Positions 14,699-18,027 of a stretch of DNA of 18,027 nt are shown here, piece after piece (position 1 is the stretch's first letter; every line of letters starts with the position of its first letter). The position numbers were made by a program, and so were the translations under genes. The notes below the pieces were generated by a model. That model was not told where the DNA came from. It did not search any database and saw nothing but the letters and a program-made list of their open reading frames with translations. Location of the stretch: positions 1 through 18,027 of the forward strand of contig CBDUQP010000072.1 in assembly GCA_965369385.1 (NCBI GenBank). Direction: 5' to 3'. This stretch comes from CBDUQP01 sp965369385. GTDB taxonomy: Bacteria > Planctomycetota > Phycisphaerae > SM23-33.

Positions 14699-14717
14699 TG
14701 CATTATGGCATAATGCA
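14699..14717. promoter_or_regulatory. 19-bp perfect palindrome, candidate operator or 5' hairpin
   Basis: TGCATTATGGCATAATGCA has 9-bp arms around a single G and starts about 7 bp after the predicted transcription start. It could be a dimeric repressor site acting as a block, or a mRNA 5' hairpin with a GGC loop. No regulator of a recognised operator class is encoded next to it. Confidence 0.65.
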
Positions 14718-14889
14718 TTCTGTCGTAAGATGCTTGGCGGTCCCAATGTAGATCATACACAACAAGGGATAAGAACTTGTCGGCACCGCGTTCCGTCCGT
14801 TTTGCCGGGACGATGAATTACATTCCGTTATCTCACGTTCCGATGTTGGATCGGGCAAGAAGCTCAGGTTTTGTCACGCAGGAGACAGC

Positions 14890-17070
14890 ATGCTAACTTA
14901 CAAGCGACTGGCTGCGGCAGTGTCGATGGTGGCACTGGCATTCATTTCACTAACCTCCACCAGTCTTGTTTCTTCGGCGGGTGCGGCTGAGGGTTCAGGT
15001 AATCTTCGCAGCGATTGGGACAACATGCTGCACTTTATTGAGATTGCCCGCCCCAAGCTTGCGGCAAGCCATGCGGAGGTCTTGCTGAGGGACGCCACGG
15101 GGGCGCAGATGTATATATTCTACGTTAAGACTCGCGGCGCGGATGCAATTCTCAGGCGGGGCGATGGTCTTGAGGGTATGGCAAAGCGGATCAAGGAAGT
15201 TCGCGCCAAGATCGAAGCGGGATATGTGGAAGCCCGCGCCGACGCTCGTGAGATCGAACGGATGATCGGCAAGCTCGGAGGATCGCTTCGAGCATATGCG
15301 AATGCTTCGAAGAACTTGAAGGCCAGCGGCGAATATGCCTTGCCTCAGTTGCTTGCCAAGCTCACCGAAAAGGACACTTCGTTGATCGTTGTGCAACGTA
15401 CGGCTGAATTGCTTCCCCGTGCCGGTAAGGTTATGGTCCGCGGTCTGGCAGAGGCGTTGGAGAGCAAAGATCCGACGATCGTGAAGTATGTAGCTGCCGC
15501 TCTGGGGCGTATCCAGTATCCGCATGCCTTGGGGCAGCTCAAGGAACTTTATGACACCACCAAGCTCCCCGCGATCAGGCGGAGTGCCGCCGCTGCGATG
15601 ATTTCCTGCAACGGTGGCAATCGCAACATCCTGAAGGCAGCCGCCTCGGACCTGTACTATGATCTTGCACTCAAGTACTACTACCGCAAGGATTCGATCA
15701 TGCCAGATACGCGGTTCAATACCGCGAATGTCTGGTTCTATGAAGGTGGTCTGCTGAAGTACAAGCCCGTACCCGTGGAGATATTCTGCGATATCTACGC
15801 CATGAGAATGGCACGTAATGCACTGAGGCTTGACCCCAATCATGGAGATGCTGTCTCATTGTGGTTGGCGTCATATCTTCGCAGGGAACTTGATCTGCCC
15901 ACAGGTGCGACCGACCCCATGCTGCCTGAAGAACAAGCCGATGCCGCCGACTACATAAGAGCAGCCGGCGCCAAGTATGCACAGGAAGTAATCGCCAGAG
16001 GGCTTAAGGATCAGGATTCCGGTTTGGTTATCGGTACGATCAAGGCAATGCGGGACGTCGCCGGTGCCAAGAACCTCGTAAGGACGATTCGCAGAGGTGC
16101 AGCCCAACCGCTGGTGCAGGCCGCTACCGTTACCGACAGGCGGGTGCGATACCTGGCTGCTGAGGTCCTTGCTCTGGCACTTCCGACTGAGAATTACAAC
16201 GGTTCGCAGGTTGTTATGTCCGTCCTTTCCGACGCTGTCCGCCAGACCGGTGTGAAACGCCTGCTGGTCGTGTCTGTACCCGGCGAGGCTTTCAACAGCG
16301 TGGCCGACGCCCTCATGAAGACGGGATATCAAGTCGTGAGACAGGCTGATCCAATGCTCGCACTTGGCGAATTGCGGAAGGTCGGTGGTGTCGATGGCGT
16401 GGTTGTTCTCGAATCCCAAAAGATCATCCAGACTGTTCGCCTGCTGAGGCAGGATCCCAGCTTGGGAAACCTGCCGGTTGTTGGGCTGGGCAGTGGTGTG
16501 GATCAAAGGAAACTGGCGAAAACTGACAAGCACGTGGTGCTGCAAGGGCCGGGCACCAAGGCAGAAAAGGTTGCCAAGGCCGTATCGGAAGCCGAAAGGC
16601 TCGCGCCGGGCAAACCCCTGAGCAAAGAAGAAGCTCGTGACTGGTCCGTCCGGGCCGCCAATGCCATTAGGCTCCTCGGGCTTACTGGCAGCACGGTGTA
16701 TGATATAAGCGTCGCACGCCCCGGGCTTATCAAGGCCCTTTCCGATAAGCGTCATGATGTCCGCGTTGCTGCCGCAAGGGCACTGGCTGTCATGAGCGAT
16801 ACCGCTGAATCGCAACGTGCAATCGCTGACACCGCTTCCGATATCAAGGTAGCAAATGCCACACGCGTAGCAATATACAAGGCTCTCAGTGAATCCGTAC
16901 GCCGAAATGGTAATCAACTGACCGAACGTCAGAGCCAGGCAATCGTCGCGGTAGTGACTTCGAAGTCCAACAAGGAAGTACGCCAGGCCGCGGCACAGGC
17001 ACTCGGCGCACTGAGCCTGTCCAGTGACCTCGTCAAGCCCCTTATTATCAATGCGGGAAATATCGACTAG
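14890..17070 (+). CDS. Exported HEAT-repeat protein with an embedded degenerate receiver-like domain
   Basis: 726 residues starting at an ATG with AGGAG 6 nt upstream. A signal peptide (about 1-33, cleavage near AGAAE) indicates export. Residues 35-130 are helical. HEAT-like repeats cover about 145-250 (LPQLLAKLTEKDTSLIVVQRTAELL..., PTIVKYVAAALGRI). A TPR-like part is at 295-335 and more helices run to 450. Residues 454-570 have the order of a CheY-like alpha/beta domain: VKRLLVVSV, a helix, YQVVRQAD, LGELRKVG, VDGVVVLE, NLPVVGLGSG, KHVVLQGPG. The acidic pair, phospho-Asp and Lys of a working receiver are missing or displaced. HEAT-like repeats resume at 585-720 (VRVAAARALAVM, VRQAAAQALGAL). 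A scaffold or binding role in the periplasm is inferred; no enzymatic motif is seen. Confidence 0.85.
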   Translation: MLTYKRLAAAVSMVALAFISLTSTSLVSSAGAAEGSGNLRSDWDNMLHFIEIARPKLAASHAEVLLRDATGAQMYIFYVKTRGADAILRRGDGLEGMAKRIKEVRAKIEAGYVEARADAREIERMIGKLGGSLRAYANASKNLKASGEYALPQLLAKLTEKDTSLIVVQRTAELLPRAGKVMVRGLAEALESKDPTIVKYVAAALGRIQYPHALGQLKELYDTTKLPAIRRSAAAAMISCNGGNRNILKAAASDLYYDLALKYYYRKDSIMPDTRFNTANVWFYEGGLLKYKPVPVEIFCDIYAMRMARNALRLDPNHGDAVSLWLASYLRRELDLPTGATDPMLPEEQADAADYIRAAGAKYAQEVIARGLKDQDSGLVIGTIKAMRDVAGAKNLVRTIRRGAAQPLVQAATVTDRRVRYLAAEVLALALPTENYNGSQVVMSVLSDAVRQTGVKRLLVVSVPGEAFNSVADALMKTGYQVVRQADPMLALGELRKVGGVDGVVVLESQKIIQTVRLLRQDPSLGNLPVVGLGSGVDQRKLAKTDKHVVLQGPGTKAEKVAKAVSEAERLAPGKPLSKEEARDWSVRAANAIRLLGLTGSTVYDISVARPGLIKALSDKRHDVRVAAARALAVMSDTAESQRAIADTASDIKVANATRVAIYKALSESVRRNGNQLTERQSQAIVAVVTSKSNKEVRQAAAQALGALSLSSDLVKPLIINAGNID

Positions 17071-17095
17071 TTCACAGGCTGATTTGAATCATCAC

Positions 17096-17136
17096 CAGGC
17101 CGTCGGCGAGATAATCGCTGGCGGCCTGTTCTTGTT
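17096..17136 (+). terminator. Intrinsic terminator after the HEAT-protein gene
   Basis: A 14-bp stem (17096-17109 with 17115-17128, two G-U pairs) closes a 5-nt GATAA loop and is followed by TTCTTGTT. It sits 26 bp after the stop codon. Confidence 0.9.
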
Positions 17137-17445
17137 AGTGGTGGTGGTGGGTGGCCCCCGCTAACTGAACCGGAGCGTCGAATTCGACCATACGGATGCG
17201 GGTCGGCATGATTTTTCGTTGCCGATTGTCTGGCGAGATCTGGCTCATGGCCCCTTTAATCAGTGTTCAAGGCATTTTTGCGGTGGAATCCACGCCTATT
17301 GTGCTTGTGGGGACTTGGTTTAAGACTCTCCAGTGATTCCTGGTGGTGGTGGCAAGGCGGCTGAGGTTTTGTCTTTTGGAAAATATATTCTAGACTCTCC
17401 ATGAGGTGCTGCGGGGGCAGCGGTTCTGGAGGTAAGCTTAAATAT
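17137..17445. other. Intergenic region with no recognised gene
   Basis: No coding frame with a start, ribosome-binding site and plausible protein is seen. There are GTGGTGGTGG runs at about 17139 and 17342, and the 10-mer AGACTCTCCA occurs twice (17323-17332 and 17392-17401, 69 bp apart). No clear sigma70 promoter for the next gene stands out. Confidence 0.5.
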
Positions 17446-18027
17446 ATGACAGTGACGACAGAAGACAAGAAAACAGATGGCCCGTCAGGCCGGTGCTTGT
17501 GTCTGTTTACGGGACTGGCAACCGGTCTTTCTAGCTTCGTTGGAGTGATTCTGCGAGAAGGCGTAAATGCCGGTTCGTTGGCATTTGGGTGCATATTCGG
17601 AGTGGTCGTGGGGATGTTAGTTGCCAGGTTGGTTCGGGCGAAGTACTCCATGCAGATGGATGTCCGCAAAGCCCGTGATAAGGGCAGGCAGGCTGAGACG
17701 CATTACGTGGATGTGCTTATTCGTATGGTGCAGGTGATTGAGGGTCGCGACAAGTATCTTGATGGCAGGAGTGCCCGCGTGGGCAAGATTGCTCGCAAGA
17801 TTGGCAGTGACTTGGGGTTGAGTGAAGAAGTGTGCGGACGTCTTGAGGTTGCGGGATGTTTGCAGGATATTGGGATGGTGGCTACGCCGGCGAAGGTTCT
17901 TGCCGAGAGTCATCGTCTGGGTGCGGAGAAATATAGTTCGATTAAGACCCACTGCCAGATCGGTTATGATGTTCTGGTCCCGCTGAAATCGCTGGCTGAT
18001 GTGCTACCGGCGGTATTGCATCATCAC
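17446..18027 (+). CDS. Membrane-anchored degenerate HD-GYP protein, 3'-truncated
   Basis: The frame is open to the window end; 194 residues are visible. ATG 17446 is chosen because GGAGGT lies 12 nt upstream. An in-frame ATG at 17401 has no ribosome-binding site. Two hydrophobic segments (about 17-36 and 45-64) predict a membrane hairpin with the rest cytoplasmic. From about 90 the sequence follows the HD-GYP pattern: VIEGRDKYLDGRSARVGKIARKIGSDLGLSEE, AGCLQDIGM, IKTHCQIGYDVL, and VLPAVLHHH at the edge. Active HD-GYP enzymes hydrolyse cyclic di-GMP and carry GHS and HDIGK ligands. Here these are GRS (R108) and QDIGM (Q140, D141), so metal binding is probably impaired. The GYP motif lies beyond the window. 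A signalling role without full catalysis is inferred. Confidence 0.8.
   Translation, partial: MTVTTEDKKTDGPSGRCLCLFTGLATGLSSFVGVILREGVNAGSLAFGCIFGVVVGMLVARLVRAKYSMQMDVRKARDKGRQAETHYVDVLIRMVQVIEGRDKYLDGRSARVGKIARKIGSDLGLSEEVCGRLEVAGCLQDIGMVATPAKVLAESHRLGAEKYSSIKTHCQIGYDVLVPLKSLADVLPAVLHHH

Noticed and set aside
14812..14895. 27-codon ORF in the 5' UTR overlapping the HEAT-gene start
   Set aside because: No ribosome-binding site and no recognisable sequence; a short chance frame is as likely.
17323..17401. Repeated 10-mer AGACTCTCCA
   Set aside because: Only two copies of a short word without symmetry or clear spacing logic; too little to call a regulatory site.

Overview
The window looks like a chromosomal segment of a moderately G+C-rich Gram-negative bacterium, most likely a planctomycete (Phycisphaerae or Sedimentisphaerales type). 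This is inferred from gene style: a secreted GH5-like glycosidase, an exported SH3 protein with a Lys/Pro/Ala tail, an exported HEAT-repeat protein, a divergent DusB-like enzyme and a long ValS. There is no rRNA or other direct taxonomic marker. I see no insertion sequence, phage gene, CRISPR array, tRNA or rRNA.

Layout. 2-1732 (+) is the 3' part of a GH5-like glycoside hydrolase. Facing it, 1783-2829 (-) is a secreted beta-propeller-like protein interrupted by one in-frame TGA exactly where the family motif needs Trp. 2873-3862 (+) is a tRNA-dihydrouridine synthase, apparently transcribed leaderless. 3976-9417 (-) reads, in transcription order, cimA (citramalate synthase), valS and a bifunctional-nuclease (DUF151) gene. 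9418-9871 is the untranslated leader of cimA, with a near-consensus promoter, several hairpins, a short Ile-containing ORF and a strong intrinsic terminator. 9872-12580 (-) is the SH3/KP-rich exported protein, preceded by a complex 5' region with a 56-bp direct repeat and a long inverted repeat. 12987-13754 (-) is a soluble histidine kinase. 13878-14605 (+) holds a small conserved-looking protein and acpS. 14890-17070 (+) is the exported HEAT protein, with a perfect consensus promoter, a 19-bp palindrome and a strong terminator. 17446-18027 (+) is the 5' part of a membrane-anchored degenerate HD-GYP protein.

How the genes fit. cimA (first step from pyruvate to isoleucine) and valS lie in one direction 68 bp apart behind a terminator-bearing leader, which suggests branched-chain amino-acid control by attenuation or another RNA switch. 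The nuclease gene downstream of valS carries a C-terminal coiled-coil arm that aligns without gaps to the last 51 residues of ValS, so a domain was probably copied between neighbours. The histidine kinase and the HD-GYP protein are signalling parts with no partner in the window.

Best candidates for something undescribed: the cimA leader RNA, the BFN-ValS arm fusion, the repeated 5' region of the SH3 gene, and the exported HEAT protein with a degenerate receiver-like domain.
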